Origin: Deroplatys truncata
Lineage: Eukaryota; Arthropoda; Insecta; Mantodea; Mantidae
Assembly: GCA_030765065.1 (NCBI GenBank)
Contig: CM060989.1
Location: 33,285,501-33,349,500 of the forward strand
Length of the DNA stretch: 64,000 nt
Direction of reading: 5' to 3'
Part shown: piece by piece, positions 42,435-53,716 of the stretch
Numbering within the stretch: the stretch's first letter is position 1
Layout: every line of letters starts with the position of its first letter
Notes under the pieces: model-generated
Databases searched by the model: none
The model's input: the letters and a program-made list of their open reading frames with translations, nothing else
Told to the model about the DNA's origin: nothing
Made by a program: the position numbers and the translations under genes

Positions 42435-43553
42435 ATCGTTTATTAGTGGGTATACAAACTAGTCTTGCTGGAGCTTACGTTTCTATCTACTTCACTTTAA
42501 TCCAAATAAGCCTTTATAGAAATAGCTACGTTGCACATTTCGTTATAGATACAAAGAGAACAGCGATAGTCAGATGTTTAACAACTAGACGATATACACT
42601 GGCCTTAAAATTGCATACTGTTTCCATGGCATCACGAGAAACAACTGAACGTTGGCTGGACTTAAAAAGAATGCTCTTGTAAAAGATTTCACCGGAAATA
42701 CATGTTTTGAGACCCCCTGAATCCAAAAAAAGAATTTTTGGAAACATGTCCGTGTGTGTGTCTGTGAACAGCATAACTCAGAAACGAACAGTTGGATAAA
42801 CACCAAACTTGGTATTTAGGTTCAGTATCTTCCAGAGATGCGACACAAAGGTTTTCAAGAAAATCCCCCACACCAGATTACCATTTACATGGAAGATTCT
42901 TCGAAAATTTTAATTTTCTCAAAAATGTCTCAAACGATTTTGATTAAAATATCATATGTTTAAGATATTTTTATGACAAATAAAATGTATATCTTGAATT
43001 TCCTGGAAATGTCTCCAAAAGTATTCTTCATTGTGAATGACTTTTGCATAACTGGTAAACCATAAGAGATAGACAAAATGTTACTACACAAAAAATGTAG
43101 ATCGCGTTAAAATACACAATTTATGTCATATACATTTTTTGGGGGTGAACCATTTTCGAGATATTGGTTGTTATTCCCTTAAATTTTCCAATACTTATAC
43201 TTTTTCTCAAATTCGTTATTCATTTTTTTTCCTGTTAATGCAAAGAGAATGGAATACTCCACATAGCAACCAGCTCTTAAAATATTTGACTATCGCTTAA
43301 AACCTACCATATTCCCTTTGCATCTATAAGAAAATTAGCAATAAGATTAACATCTCGATTAAGATGAAGCATATGGAGAATAAGCGTTTGTAAAAATAGT
43401 TTGTACAAGAATAGAGAAAGTCATGTGAGTGCAACACATCAGATTTTTTTTAAAAAAATTAGATACAGGAGTCTCAAAACATGTATTTCCGGTGAAATTT
43501 GGGTGGAATGCAATACTTTCTCTGCCTACTATGTACGTGTTAGAGTAAGTAAA
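42435..43553 (+). repeat. R1 copy, forward, subfamily II, split by a reverse R1
   Basis: TTTATTAGTGGGTATACAAA through the CATGGCATCACGAGAAACAA block to 42683, then ATACAGGAGTCTCAAAACAT to GTTAGAGTAAGTAAAA at 43450-43553. The gap is filled by a reverse R1. About 400 bp between the two halves are missing. Confidence 0.7.
42684..43447 (-). repeat. R1 copy, reverse, nested, hairpin end missing
   Basis: Begins at GATTTCACCGGAAATACATG, lacking the first 60 bp (the hairpin end), and ends GAGTGCAACACATCAGA. Short GT tract. Confidence 0.85.
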
Positions 43554-43895
43554 AGGTAACTACCAAGTTAGAGAGAAATTTCTAGTTTATAGGACTGCAT
43601 AAAGAACTAAAAGTGTAAATTGTTTGGGCAATTTTCTCCACTTAACCTCCCTTTAAGGAACCTCCCCTATTCCGGAATCGAAACCAGTACCTGTGGGTTA
43701 AGAAACCAGAACGCTTGGCTTCGTTTGTTTTCATGGTTAGAGAATGTTGTGGTATAAGATAAGTGTAAACAGGTTATCAGTGAGATATTCCAGTAAAGTG
43801 TATCTCTAGTAACTGGTCAAGGCCTACGACATTTTTGGAATAAGCTATTTCTAAGTATTTACAATTTTCGTATACTGCAACGTAATTTGATCTGT
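43554..43895. other. No recognised feature
   Basis: About 340 bp, unassigned. Confidence 0.5.
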
Positions 43896-43903
43896 GTAGC
43901 CAT

Positions 43904-45061
43904 CAGTGGCGTAGCTTGATACTGTGTTCTGGGTATACTAGATTTTAAAAATTGAATTTAGAATTTATTAAATGATGCACAAATTCCCATACATTAGTGT
44001 TTCATAAAACAGTGTGAATTCTCTATTACGATTCGATTATTGTTATTATTATTAGTTGTTTTAGTAATCATTAGCATCACCATCAATTGCCGAAATTGAC
44101 TGAACATACATTTTAAACTAAACTAGATTATATAAAAATATAGTATTAGGTGTAACTTTACAAAATGCCTACAAACCATTGTATGATTGTAAATCATGAA
44201 AACAATGTAGGTACTTACTTAGATTTTCTTGTATATAAGCTCCAGTTTGTATTCCTTCAACACTCCATTCCTTTTCCCCGCCAAAAAGCAAACACACGAA
44301 GCAACACACTTTGTTATGAATGTAACTGCCAGTTAATCAAATAAATTTACTGTACCAGGATGTTTGAAATGTCTGTTTTTGGTTCTTTTCCTGGAAGACA
44401 TTGCCAAGCTTAGGAATTGGTCTTCTGCCTTTAAGTTCATACTTTTTCTCATAACATAAGAGTCCAAAACTGAGTTTTTAATAAGTAATCCATTAAATCG
44501 ATAGAATCGTCCATATTTCTAAAATCAAAATAAAACACGTACAATGAAAACAATACACACACTTACTGCATTGCACGGTTGCACGCACATAATGCTGGTT
44601 CACCAATAACTGAGGAATGAAATGTTTATGTTACACTGCCTTGCCCTACTCTTGTCTCCAACCCCTATTGTCACCTTGGAGAGAGCAGGTACACAGAGAT
44701 TAAACACCTCATTAAACGTGTTAAGTCTCTGCTGCTGCCTTTGTGCCCTTAATGCACAACAAAATATAGGCATGTCTTCGTACAAGAAATTTAGTGGGAA
44801 AAGCTATATAAATCCAGTCTTGATGAGACTTGCACTCGCTCAGCCATCCCAGTCTCTACTCGAAGCTGCCTAAGAACGCAGTACTACAATCTGACACTTT
44901 AGTAGGCGTTGGGGTAAGCATCGGTGAAGGTGATTGTATTAATTAGTTTTTCATCGCTTGTTTGAAGCTGTCTTTATTTATATGTTTAAACATTTACTTA
45001 GTTTCTAGCAATTTATTTAGGTAGACTCAGTTTCAAAGTCTAATCTTACGCTACGCCACTG
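43904..45061. mobile_element. Non-autonomous hAT element (1158 bp)
   Basis: Termini CAGTGGCGTAGC and GCTACGCCACTG are exact inverted repeats of 12 bp. The flanking 8-bp direct repeat GTAGCCAT (43896-43903 and 45062-45069) is the expected hAT target duplication. There is no transposase sequence; the longest frames (61-83 codons near 44600-44870) have no motifs. It contains a TTATTATTATTAG run. Boundaries are exact. Confidence 0.92.
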
Positions 45062-45139
45062 GTAGCCATGCACTGACTTAGTGATAAATATGGATTAGGG
45101 AAAACACCAACTGGGGTGACAAACCTACCCTCCTAGACA

Positions 45140-45480
45140 AAGACAGCCAGAAAACTGGTCGTAGGTCCATGCAACACTCTTTCCTCATCCCTCCTGAGAT
45201 TGGATAGAACAGGATTAAGGAAAGTAGTTGCATCTATTCCTAAACATGGTCACTTCAGGAAACATCTATGTGAAGTAGGACTCTACAAGGACGAACCCAT
45301 CTGTAGGATGTGCAAAGAGGATGAGGAAACTGCCTTGCACATTCCTTCTTGATTGTCCATTCCTGGCAAGAAAAAGACTTACTCTTTCCATAACCGGAAA
45401 GAATGCTAACACTGGAGCCAAGATACTGCAACCTGTTCAGGGAACAGATTTTGGGAAACAATGCAAGTATCCTTTCCAAT
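45140..45480 (+). pseudogene. LINE ORF2 C-terminal fragment (Jockey/R1-like)
   Basis: With small frameshifts, the plus strand reads LRLDRTGLRKVVASIPKHGH, FRKHLCEVGLYKDEPICRMC, KEDEETALHILLDCPFLARK. The order GH..FR..L...G......C..C....ET..H.L..CP is the Cys/His region that follows RNase H in Jockey/R1-type LINEs. Nothing of the reverse transcriptase remains. Confidence 0.65.
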
Positions 45481-45671
45481 AGGGTTGCACAATAAGCCTT
45501 CTAGGCTGACGTATGGGAGGTCGATAAAACTCCAACAAAAACCCTTGTCGTTTAATCTAATCTATTTGATAAAGGTTGAATCACAGCCATCGGATGTTCA
45601 ATTGTTGACGAAAGCCTGATTTATAGAATTTTATTTCGAAATGTTTAGTTTTCACTAATGCTTATTACACC

Positions 45672-46205
45672 GAGCGAGGTGCCGCTGCGGTAAAGCGGTG
45701 GTCCGGGTTCGATTCCAGGCGACCGCTCACTCTGATCCATTGATTTTTCGGGGTTTACCTGGGTCGTCAGGCGAATGCTGGAGCAGCATTTCCTGTCCCT
45801 TCCATTCATCCTTCGCCCCGTTAGGTCTGTTTCAGGGTTGGAAGTTGCGGTGATGGTGTTTCGGTGCGGCGTGGCAAGGAAAAATTATGTTCTCTGTGAA
45901 CTTTCTCTGTCCCTCTGCCTTCGGCTGGTTTCCTGGGTATAAGGACCGCCCCCGGAAGCAGCGTTGGACCCTATGTAGGGCGGAATCCTTCTGCCTGTCC
46001 GACTGCTAGGTGTGTATATATGGAAAATATAGGGACTATTTTATTGCTGTGCTGTCACTCCTGGTTCCGGCCGCCCGGTGTCTCTCTTCACTTTATCCCT
46101 TCCTCTGGGAGGCGGCCGCTTATGGGGTAGAATATCCTAATTCGTGGATCAGTGCCGAATCTCCTCCGTTTCCAAATCCTAATCTTGTCCCAGTAATCTG
46201 TTTGT
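45672..46205 (+). repeat. SINE-c, long copy
   Basis: Head GAGCGAGGTGCCGC with B box GGTTCGATTCCAGG. The body contains GGTTTACCTGGGTCGTCAGG, TGGTGTTTCGGTGCGGCGTG, CCTTCGGCTGG, GGCCGCCCGGTGTC. An extra segment of about 60 bp near 46010 is not in the 14.9 kb copy. It abuts the LTR below. Confidence 0.75.
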
Positions 46206-46513
46206 GTTATCTTATTTGCTGAGCGCCTGTTATTGTTTTATTAAGTTTTTAAAAGTTGGGTTCTTTGTCCTCCGGCTAGCTATTATTACTCGGTCGAGCA
46301 AATATCTCTAAGCAGGGCGTGTAAACGGAAAGGAGTTGTTACTAAAAGATAACACTGATAAAAGTATTTATTTTCACGCTTTTATTGCCGTCACACTTAA
46401 TTAATTTCACATCTTTAATCTTGATACACGCCTAACTGAAACTGTTATATTTCCGAATGTAATTACTGTCGTAGTAGTTGTCGCGTACCTACTTCACATT
46501 TTATAACTAACTT

Positions 46514-46613
46514 TACGACGCGAGAAATTCTGTAGAACTGCGTAATGTGTACCTCGCGAGAGATTCTGTAGAACTGCGCGACGTTTACCTCGTGAATGAT
46601 TCTGTACAACTGC
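46514..46613 (-). repeat. Three tandem 35-bp repeats in LTR-b
   Basis: On the minus strand CGCAGTT(G/C)TACAGAAT followed by (C)TC(G)CGAGGT occurs three times, about 35 bp apart, giving a repeated peptide QFYRISREV in one frame. The 62 kb LTR lacks this triplication. Confidence 0.75.
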
Positions 46614-46620
46614 GCGATAC

Positions 46621-48437
46621 TTTTTTTTTCGAGTGGAGGAGAAAATGATTTAATCACTTACCTCAGCCCCGATGGGAGTCGGGACTGAGAGTGTGGGACT
46701 CACCAATAGTCGGCATACCCACTAAAAACTCCTCCACCGGAATGGAAAATAAGGAAGAAGGAAGAAAGAGGAATTCGGAGTGATAATGCGGCCGTACCGC
46801 TGTTGCACCGGCGTATTCAGGGTAGGGATATATTGGCCGGCCACTAGAGCCTAAGCCAGGTGAAGGTGAAGCGCCAGGACGCAAGCATGACCGAGGCCCT
46901 ACTTGCGCCCTTGGGAATTTGGAGTGAAGTGTGAAAGGAAGTCAGGAGCGAATGTGTGGCAGCAGTTCCCAGGTTGCTGCCGTGGAAAGTGAAGTGTGGT
47001 GTTCAATAGTGTCTAGCCTGCCTGGCGCGGCCACTGGGTGTCGCGCTCGGCCAGTCCGTTGGAGTAGGAGTAGTCTTTGGCTGATGAACCTTCCTGAGTC
47101 CATCCTTTACTGTACGTTCCATTGAGACGCGGATTCCGGCGATGAGTCCATGGAGCTCCGCACTGAGAAATGAGTATTGCTGCGTAATGCAGTTTTTGGT
47201 TTCGGTCTGGAGCTCTCGAAGCCCTGCAACTGAAGCCTCAAGGGCTCGGTCGTCGCGTGGCTCGGTCGTCGCTTCCAACTTCGGCGTCATCTGGTTCGAC
47301 GAGATGGCCCTCGATGCGAGCCAGCGTGCGCTGGACCGATGCGAGGATCCCGTCATCCCCCTGGAGTTCTGAGATCTGTCTTGAAAATGTGAAGATCGCC
47401 CTGGCCGAGGTCCGCTGCTTGGCCTCCACTGCCGCTAGGCGTGTGATGGTTGCACAGCGTAACTCAGCCAGGCGAGCGGTGAGGTCTTGGAGAGTAGCCT
47501 GCATTGCAGACAGCGAATCTTGTAGTTCTGGATGAGTTGGTTGTGATGTTCCCCTTACAAGGGGCGTCGTCGGCGGAGGATGTTGGTTGGTCGTCGGCGG
47601 AGGCGGTCTTGTGGTCGTCTTCAGCATAGCTGACCCAGCTGGTGGCTTGCTCCGGGGGTACAGGGGGCACTGAGCCTGCCCCGTGCAGTGCTGTGCCCCG
47701 AGCAAGTGGCGCAGCACTTGCGACGTCGGCGGAGGTCGTGGGCGGTGCAGTTTGCCGTAAGACAACCTGCTCCGCAGTAGTGGCACCGAGGTGCGGCGTT
47801 GCATGCCTGCGCTGTGTGACCGTAGCCACAACAGCGGCGGCAGGGTACCGGACGTTCACTCCTGCTTGCCTCGACACGCAAACACTGCCCCAGAAGAGGC
47901 AGGCTTGATCGCAAGGTCGCCTGAGCGTCCGAGGTGGGACCCAGATGGAGGCGTACCAGCGGTGTTGGCCCTCTGGGAGAGGTTATCCGGGAGGCCCGAA
48001 TAGCAGAGCGCCAGTGGTGCCTTGCAGCATCCAGCACGAAGTGCACTGGAAGATCCCTCGGCACTCCACAGATGACAACACTGGCGGCCAACTGACGCCT
48101 GCGGCGACAGTGGACTCACCAATGGCGGTAAGCCGGCGGCAGTCGGTGGCGTTGTACAGCCCTGTGTAGGAGAAACAGGGCTGGTGGCAACCTGTGGTGC
48201 AGCAATGCGACCGGGTGAAGCAGCAGCCGAAGCGTAGCTGGGCCCGGTCAGCGGTGGCGGCGAGGCGGCTTTCCCGGCGGATGCCAGTGAAGCTGCCGTC
48301 GAGACGGCGGAGTCCACGGCCGGAGCCGGGGAAGCAGCGGTGGAATCCTCAACGGCACGACGTTTTCACCTCTTCCCCATTTCGGAGATCTCGGCGAAGC
48401 GTAGTGATGTTGCCTCTGTGGAGTCTCGAAGCGAAGT
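46621..48437 (-). mobile_element. LINE with ORF1 but no ORF2 (1817 bp)
   Basis: Bounded by GCGATAC on both sides (46614-46620 and 48438-48444), with a poly-A tail on the minus strand (T9 at 46621-46629). From its 5' end it holds a gag-like ORF1 and then a 3' UTR of about 380 bp ending CATCGGGGCTGAGG and TTTCTCCTCCACTCG. No reverse transcriptase is present. It is GC-rich, unlike the surroundings. Confidence 0.75.
47003..48370 (-). pseudogene. LINE ORF1 (gag-like, zinc knuckles), frameshifted
   Basis: The minus-strand frames overlap in the order 47856-48317, 47621-48091, 47238-47831, 47003-47356. They give a Pro/Ala-rich N terminus, an RRM-like or linker region (VVICGVPRDLPV, ITSPRGPTPLVRLHL), and zinc knuckles CRRCCGYGHTAQAC (intact C-X2-C-X4-H-X4-C) and CHYCGAGCLTANC, where a His seems replaced by Cys. 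The protein then has a coiled-coil-like C-terminal part (AAVEAKQR..., LRELQTETKN). This layout fits ORF1 of Jockey/R1-type LINEs, which binds RNA. At least three frameshifts make it a pseudogene. In the native element this ORF would be followed by ORF2; here a 3' UTR follows directly. Confidence 0.75.
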
Positions 48438-48444
48438 GCGATAC

Positions 48445-48600
48445 TTTTTTTTTTTTTTTCTTTTTTATTTAAATGTTGTGGCCCCTCCTCCGCCACACCA
48501 GGTGACGATCATCCGAAAGGGATCTACATCGCCTCCCCTACCATGCACTAACTACAGCTAATGGATGGGAGAGGGAGTGGTGCTAGTGGTGCCAGGTACC
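48445..48600 (-). mobile_element. 3' end of a second LINE
   Basis: On the minus strand, CCTGGTGTGGCGGAGGAGGG then GCCACAACATTTAAATAAAA and a poly-A tract (T15 at 48445-48459 on the plus strand). This is a short 5'-truncated LINE 3' UTR lying between LTR-b and the ORF1-bearing LINE. Its upstream limit is uncertain. Confidence 0.55.
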
Positions 48601-49109
48601 GCTTACTTGCTTTTGGCTCAAGAATTTATACTCCCTCACCCCGATATGCCTAAACATTATAATAGAGCTGCTATTGGTTACTAAATCGCGGCAACATTAG
48701 CGTCTATTTTGTCAGCCAATCATAACTACAAACACATATGCTCTAGGGAAGATATTCCCTCCATTTCTAAAGAAAGGCACGCTACCCTGACGTCATTTGT
48801 TTGTCTCTTCTAAGTGATAAACAACTCACCCCATCGCTTCATTGTTACCCACTCTTATTGTCAGTTTCGGTGAGGCCGTGTAAACTTATTTCCTAACAAT
48901 GCTTGTGGCTAACAAACATCTACAATCATTGTCATACAATAATGTTACTTTATACTACAATCACTCTGGCATTCACAGTGTTGTGATATAAAATACTGCC
49001 TCAATCTTAATTCTAGGTTTTCAATTAATATGTAAGCAACTGTCATTGCTTGCCCTTTTGAAACATTATAAAACATGCAGAAACATGGAGGTAATATATA
49101 TAAAACTAG

Positions 49110-49165
49110 AGGAAGTATTTCACGGATTTCACCGGAAATACATGTTTTGAGGCTTCCCGAATAAA
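49110..49165 (-). repeat. R1 fragment, reverse
   Basis: AGAGGAAGTATTTCACGG and GATTTCACCGGAAATACATG with GAGGCTTCCCGAATAAAA; it abuts the next R1. Confidence 0.6.
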
Positions 49166-49865
49166 ACATTCTGAGGTGTTACATTCACATGCCTTTCCAT
49201 ACCCTCCCTTATTCGTGGGTTACAAATTATCCTTACGAAAGTTTATTTTTCAATCTGTTTCTTTTTAATCGAGATAAATATTTGCAGAAATAGTTACATT
49301 ATAAATTTTGTTAGGATACAAAGAGAACAGCGATAGTCAAAACTTTAAGAACTGGACGCTATATGCTGATCTTAAAATTCTACATACTCTTTCCATGCGA
49401 GAAACAAATGAAAATCGACAGTACTTAAAAGAGTAATAAGTATTGAATAAATCGAACCATTAATAACGAATATCTCAGAAAAGCCAATGCCACAAAAAAG
49501 TTATTTGAAATAAATTGTGTGCCTTAAAGAGATCTACATTATTTCTGTAGTATGTTTTCGTCTATCGTTTAAAAAATTCTTCATAGACTACTCCTGTAAA
49601 ATTCAAGACATGCATTTTGTCATCTAATTATCTTTAATATATGATATTTTAATCAAAATTATGAGCCATTTTTTAGAAAATCAAAAATTTCGTAGAATTT
49701 TCCATATAAAGAGTAGATTGGGGTGGGTGATTTTTTTTTAAAACTTTCGTGTGTATCTTTGGAAGGTACTGAATTTAAGTAACAGGTTTGGTAATTATCC
49801 GAGATTTCGTTATGAGTTGTGCTGTTCATAGACACACTCTGGCCTTTTTCTAAAAATGTTTTTTT

Positions 49866-50002
49866 ACTTTCTCTACTACGTATAGTAAGTAGGGGAAGTA
49901 TTGCATTCCACCCAAAAATTCGATACCGAAATTTCACCGGAAATACATGTTTTGAGACCTCCTGAATCCAAAAAAAGCATTTTTGGAAACATGTCCGTGT
50001 GT

Positions 50003-50045
<43 letters not shown>

Positions 50046-51636
50046 TGTGTGTCTGTGAACAGCATAACTCAAAAACGAATAATCGGATAAACACCAAACT
50101 TGGTATTTAGGTTCAGTATCTTCCAGAGATGCGACACGAAGGTTTTCAAGAAAATCCCCCCACTCCAGACTACCCTTTACATGGAACATTTTTCGAAAAT
50201 TTTAATTTTCTCAAAAATGGCTCTAACGATTTTGATTAAAATATCATATGTTTAAGATAATGGCATGAGAAATGAAATGTATATCTCGAATTTTCTGGGA
50301 ATGTCTCCAAAAGTATTCTTCATTGTGAACGCCTTTTGCATAACTGGTAAACCATAAGAGATAGACAAAATTTTACTACACGAAAAATGTAGATCGCGTT
50401 AAAATACACAATTTATGTCATATACATTTCTTTTGTTGAGTGAACCGTTTTCGAGATATTGCTTGTTATTTCCTTAAATTTTCCAATACTTATACTTTTT
50501 CTCAAATACGTTATTCATTTTTTACTTTCTCTACTACGTATAGTAAGTAGGGGAAGTATTGCATTCCACCCAAAAATTCGATACCGAGATTTCGCCGGAA
50601 ATACATGTTTTGAGACCTCCTGAATCCAAAAAAAGCATTTTTGGAAACATGTCCGTGTGTGTGTCTGTGTGTGTGTGTGTGTGTCTGTGTGTGTGTGTGT
50701 GTGTCTGTGTGTCTGTGAACAGCATAACTCAAAAAAGAACAGGCGGATAAGCACCAAACTTGGTATTTAGGTTCAGTATCTTCCAGAGATGCAACACGAA
50801 GGTTTTCAAGAAAATCCCCCCACCCCAGACTACCCTTTACATGGAAGATTTTTCGAAAATTTTAATTTTCTCAAAAATGGCTCTAACGATTTTGATGAAA
50901 ATATCATATGTTTAACATAATGTCATGAGAAAGGTAATGTATATCTCGAATTTTCTGGGAATGACTCCAAAAGTATTCTTCATTGTGAACGACTTTTGCA
51001 TAACTGGTAAACCATAAGAGATAGACAAAATTTTACTACACAAATAACGTAGATCGCGTTAAAATACACAACTTATGTCATATACATTTCTTTTGTTGAG
51101 TGAACCGTTTTCGAGATATTGCTTGTTATTTCCTTAAATTTTCCAATACTTATACTTTTTCTCAAATGCGTTATTCATTTGTTTTATGTCCTGGACATGC
51201 AAAGAGAATGGAATGCGCCACATAGCAACCAGCGTTAAAATATTTGACTATCGCTTAAAAGCTACCATATTTCCCTTGCATCTACAAGAAAAGTACCAAT
51301 AAGATTGACATCTCGATATCTCGATTAACATGAAGCATATGGAGAATAGGCGTTTGTAAAATTAGATTGTACAAGAGTAGAGAAAGTCATGTGAGTGTAA
51401 CACATCAGATTTTTTATATCCTGACATGCAAAGAGAATGGAACGCGCCACATAGCAACCAGCGTTAAAATATTTGATTATCGCTTAAAAGCTACCATATT
51501 CCCCTTGCATAGAAAATTACCAATAAGATTGACATCTCGATATCTCGATTAACATGAAGCATATGGGGAATAGGCGTTTGTAAAATTAGATTGTACAAGA
51601 GTAGAGAAAGTCATGTGAGTGTAACACATCAGATTT
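49866..51636 (-). repeat. R1 copy, reverse, split by a same-strand R1
   Basis: The left part 49866-50519 stops at GTTATTCATTTTTT. The right part 51413-51636 resumes at TATATCCTGACATGCAAAGA and ends AACACATCAGA. Between them sits a full R1 in the same orientation, at the T run that other copies show as CATTTTTTTATGTCCTGG. (GT)n at 50000-50050. Confidence 0.88.
50520..51412 (-). repeat. R1 copy, reverse, complete, nested
   Basis: ACTTTCTCTACTACGTATAG to GTGAGTGTAACACATCAGA, complete by landmarks, with an interrupted (GT)n/(CTGT) tract at 50655-50718. Confidence 0.92.
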
Positions 51637-52518
51637 TTTACTTTCTCTACTACGTATAGTAAGTAGGGGAAGTATTGTATTCCACCCAAAAATTCGATAC
51701 CGAGATTTCACCGGAAATACATGTTTTGAGACCTCCTGAATCCAAAAAAAGCATTTTTGGAAACATGTCCGTGTGTGTGTCTGTGTATGTGTGTGTGTGT
51801 GTGTGTGTGTGTCTGTGTGTGTGTCTGTGAGCAGCATAACTCAAAAAGGAACAGTCGGATAAACACCAAACTTGGTATTTAGGTTCAGTATCTTCCAGAG
51901 ATGCGACACGAAGGTTTTCAAGAAAATCCCCCTACCCCAGACTACCCTTTACATGGAACATTTTTCGAAAATTTTAATTTTCTCAAAAATGGCTCTAACG
52001 ATTTTGATTAAAATATCATATGTTTAAGATAATGTCATGAGAAATGAAATTTATATCTCGAATTTTCTGGGAATGTCTCCAAAAGTATTCTTCATTGTGA
52101 ACGACTTTTGCATAACTGGTAAACCATAAGAGATAGACAAAATTTTACTACACAAAAAATGTAGATCTCGTTAAAATACACAACTTATGTCATATACATT
52201 TCTTTTGTTGAGTGAACCTTTTAGAGATATTGCTTGTTATTCCCTTAAATTTTCCAATACTTATACTTTTTCTCAAATTCGTTATTCATTTTTTTATGTC
52301 CTGGACTTGCAAAGAGAATGGAATGCGCCGCATAGCAACCAGCGCTAAAATATTTGACTATCGCTTAAAAGCTACCATATTCCTCTCGCATCTACAAGAA
52401 AATTACCAATAAGATTGACATCTCGATTTCTCGATTAACATGAAGCATTCGGAGAAAAGGCGTTTGTAAAAATAGATTGTACAAGAGTAGAGAAAGTCAT
52501 GTGAGTGTAACACATCAG
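51637..52518 (-). repeat. R1 copy, reverse, complete
   Basis: Complete by landmarks; (GT)n tract 51774-51828. Followed without a gap by a partial copy. Confidence 0.92.
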
Positions 52519-52753
52519 ATTTTTTTATGTCCTGGACATGCAAAGAGAATGGAATGCGCCACATAGCAACCAGCGTTAAAATATTTGACTATCGCTTAAA
52601 AGCTACCATAATCCCCTTGCATCTACAAGAAAATTACCAATAAGATTGACATCTCGATATCTCGATTAACATGAAGCATATGGAGAATAGGCGTTTGTAA
52701 AAATAGATTGTACAAGAGTAGAGAAAGTCATGTGAGTGTAACACATCAGATTT
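52519..52753 (-). repeat. R1 partial copy (5' quarter), reverse
   Basis: Starts at TTATGTCCTGGACATGCAAA and runs to AACACATCAGA, repeating the last 235 bp of the preceding copy with few differences. It starts at the same T run that splits the 49866-51636 copy. Confidence 0.88.
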
Positions 52754-53610
52754 TTACTTTCTCTACTACGTATAGTAAGTAGGGGGAAGTATTGTATTCC
52801 ATCCAAAATTTCGATACCGAGATTTCACCGGAAATACATGTTTTGAGACTCACTGAATCCAAAAAAAGCATTTTTGGAAACATGTCCGTGTGTGTGTCTG
52901 TCTGTGTGTCTGTGAACAGCATAACTCAAAAACGAACAGTCGGATAAACACCAAACTTGGTATTTAGGTTCAGTATCTTTTAGAGATGCGACACGAAGGT
53001 TTTCAAGAAAATCCCCCCACCCCAGACTACCCTTTACATGGAACATTTTTCGAAAATTTTAATTTTCTCAAAAATGGCTCTAACGATTTTGATTAAAATA
53101 TCATATGTTTAAGATATTGTCATGACAAATAAAATGTATATCTCGAATTTTCTGGGAATGTCTCCAAAAGTATTCTTCATTATGAACGACTTTTTCATAA
53201 CTGGTAAACCATAAGAGATAGACAATATTTTACTACACGAAAAATGTAGATCGCGTTAAAATACACAATTTATGTCATATACATTTCTTTTGTTGAGTGA
53301 ACCGTTTGCGAGATATTGCTTGTTATTCCCTTAAATTTTCCAATACGTATACTTTTTCTCAAATTCGTTATTAATTTTTTTATGTCCTGGACATGCAAAG
53401 AGAATGGAATGCGCCACATAGCAACCAGCGTTAAAATATTTGACTATCGCTTAAAACCTACCATATTCCCCTTGCATCTACAAGAAAATTAGCAATAAGA
53501 TTAACATCTCGATATCTCGATTAACATGAAGCATATGGAGAATAAGCGTTTGTAAAAATAGTTTGTACAAGAGTAGAGAAAGTCATGTGAGTGTAACACA
53601 TCAGATTTTT
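52754..53610 (-). repeat. R1 copy, reverse, complete
   Basis: ACTTTCTCTACTACGTATAG to GTGAGTGTAACACATCAGA. Short GT tract (GTGTGTGTCTGTCTGTG). Last member of the array. Confidence 0.92.
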
Positions 53611-53716
53611 TATTCAAGGGCCTCAAAACATGTCTTTTCGATAAATCTCGATATCGAATTTTTTGATGGAAAGCAATACCTTCTCCGCTTGTGCACGTGG
53701 TAGAGAAAGTAAATAA

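Larger units (their letters stand above)
46220..49003 (-). mobile_element. Solo LTR-b interrupted by two LINEs
   Basis: On the minus strand the LTR starts TGAGGCAGTATTTTATATCA at 49003 and is collinear with the LTR at 60418-62328 (AGACGCTAATGTTG, GCATATCGGGGTG, then ATCAGTGTTATCTTT and TAGCTAGCCGGAGGACA). The two LTR parts (about 48610-49003 and 46220-46613) are separated by LINE sequence. The 3' end is near CAATAACAG or a few bases further; no clean target duplication was found. Confidence 0.75.
49168..53716 (+). repeat. R1 copy, forward, subfamily II, split by an array of reverse R1 copies
   Basis: ATTCTGAGGTGTTACATTCA to TTCTAAAAATGTTTTTTT (49865), then ATTCAAGGGCCTCAAAACAT to ACGTGGTAGAGAAAGTAAA (53611-53716). 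The interruption is at the same T tract as in the 0.5 kb and 22 kb copies. 3.7 kb of reverse R1 copies lie in the gap. Confidence 0.8.

Noticed and set aside
44600..44873. Small genes in the hAT element
   Set aside because: Frames of 61-83 codons on both strands overlap, lack motifs and have no start context or partner.
47142..48561. Plus-strand frames across the LINE
   Set aside because: They are shadows of the GC-rich ORF1 on the minus strand, which has zinc knuckles.
49990..50060. CRISPR-like regular repeats
   Set aside because: The regularity is GT/CTGT microsatellite and R1 repetition in an insect-like genome; there are no spacers or cas genes.
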